From JAFDWR01 sp038216655 (GTDB taxonomy: Bacteria; Armatimonadota; Fimbriimonadia; Fimbriimonadales; Fimbriimonadaceae): a stretch of 64,000 nucleotides of DNA. The notes beneath the pieces are model-generated. The model was not told the DNA's origin, ran no database searches, and was given only the letters and a program-made list of their open reading frames with translations. Below are positions 63,635 to 64,000 of this stretch, one piece after another. The stretch is taken from assembly GCA_038216655.1 (NCBI GenBank), contig JBBQPZ010000005.1:1-64000 (forward strand), given 5' to 3'. Numbering within the stretch: position 1 is the first letter of the stretch; each line of letters begins with the position of its first letter. Both the position numbers and the translations under genes were made by a program.

Positions 63635-64000
63635 TTAACGAATCGCTTCTTCCGTCTCCCCATCGAAGATGTGAATCCCTTCGAGGTTGACCATGAATTC
63701 CACGGTCTGGGCTTCCTTGATCTTGGTGCCGGTGTCGATCGTCGCGATTAGATTGTGCTCACCCGTATGCAGGTAGGCCACGTACTCCGGACCGAGCGGC
63801 TCAAGCACATCAACTTTGGCTTCGAACGTGTTTTCGGCGGTGGCCTTAATGTGCGTGTCGAGGTTCTTATCGAAAATGCACTCCGGGCGGATGCCCATCG
63901 TGACGGTTTTGCCGACGTGGTCCTTTGCGCCGTGCTCGGCCGGAAGCGGGAACTTTAGGTCCCCAGCATCGACGAACAGCTTGCCACCCTCACTGGTGAT
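63635..64000 (-). CDS. Sugar ABC transporter ATPase (UgpC/MalK type), C-terminal part
   Basis: The visible 122 codons run off the window edge at 64000. They contain a TOBE/MalK C-terminal domain: VTMGIRPECIFDKNLD (the G-I-R-P-E motif), LEPLGPEYVAYLHTGEHNLI and VEFMVNLEGIHIFDGETEEA. In full form it would be the ATPase of a carbohydrate or glycerol-phosphate importer. The Walker motifs lie outside the window. Confidence 0.8.
   Translation of the reverse strand: MTSEGGKLFVDAGDLKFPLPAEHGAKDHVGKTVTMGIRPECIFDKNLDTHIKATAENTFEAKVDVLEPLGPEYVAYLHTGEHNLIATIDTGTKIKEAQTVEFMVNLEGIHIFDGETEEAIR

Overview
The window is a high-GC (roughly 60 %) bacterial chromosome segment with short intergenic gaps, many 4-bp ATGA gene overlaps and many secreted or lipoprotein genes with no recognisable function. 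The protein set (Ycf46-like AAA protein, DUF3142 lipoprotein, paired CocE-type hydrolase and M1 peptidase, YcxB-like proteins, BtrH-type protein, split CarB) and the promoter style are what I would expect from an Armatimonadota/Fimbriimonadia-like organism. That placement is an inference from gene content, not a measured phylogeny. Promoters are unusual: at about twenty genes a TATAAT-like -10 box ends only 5-8 nt before the start codon, which predicts leaderless mRNAs. A minority of genes (38323, 58609, rpmB, 63411, 10528) have a Shine-Dalgarno sequence instead.

Layout. 1-2.6 kb: the start of an S1/P1 nuclease, a lipoprotein, then a repeat-rich tract with a frameshifted secreted gene and a 3'-end relic of the AAA gene. 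2.6-12.8 kb: AAA ATPase, Kbl, methyltransferase, APH(6)-type kinase, uridine kinase, BtrH-type protein, a LuxR-type response regulator and an oligopeptide ABC ATPase. 13-19 kb: two secreted unknowns bracketed by palindromic repeats, then the M1 peptidase and CocE pair. 19-24.3 kb: a sensory island (outer-membrane barrel, OmpR-type regulator, histidine kinase, PepSY, beta-propeller, COG4705-like membrane protein). 24.3-27.2 kb: a structured tandem repeat, argG, and an ECF sigma/anti-sigma pair. 27.4-31.4 kb: lipoprotein, aldo/keto reductase, hisC and DAHP synthase. 31.4-36.5 kb: paralogous secreted proteins, a GNAT protein, and an isolated phage-type terminase-portal pair. 36.7-40 kb: a frameshifted GH29 fucosidase and two low-complexity secreted proteins. 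40-48.5 kb: TPR and DUF3142 proteins, biotin carboxylase with a methylglutaconyl-CoA-hydratase-like protein, three YcxB-like proteins and SurE. 48.5-55.4 kb: VanZ-like protein, a large secreted protein, the C-terminal half of CarB and a 5'-nucleotidase. 55.5-64 kb: a frameshifted REP-associated transposase among REP-like palindromes, a GH65 lipoprotein with a polysaccharide deacetylase, a methyltransferase, rpmB, an aldehyde dehydrogenase, a secreted protein and the 3' end of a sugar ABC ATPase.

Four kinds of small repeat dominate the gaps: (A) ~75-bp REP-like palindromes next to the transposase; (B) ~165-bp two-hairpin composites; (C) GCGGTGAC-type palindromes, one of which lies inside the signal-peptide coding region of the GH65 gene; and (D) heptanucleotide tandem or inverted elements that sit beside gene boundaries and bracket kbl, the terminase-portal pair and the CarB half-gene. 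Three or more genes carry single frameshifts, so some apparent pseudogenes may be consensus errors. No tRNA, rRNA or CRISPR array was recognised.
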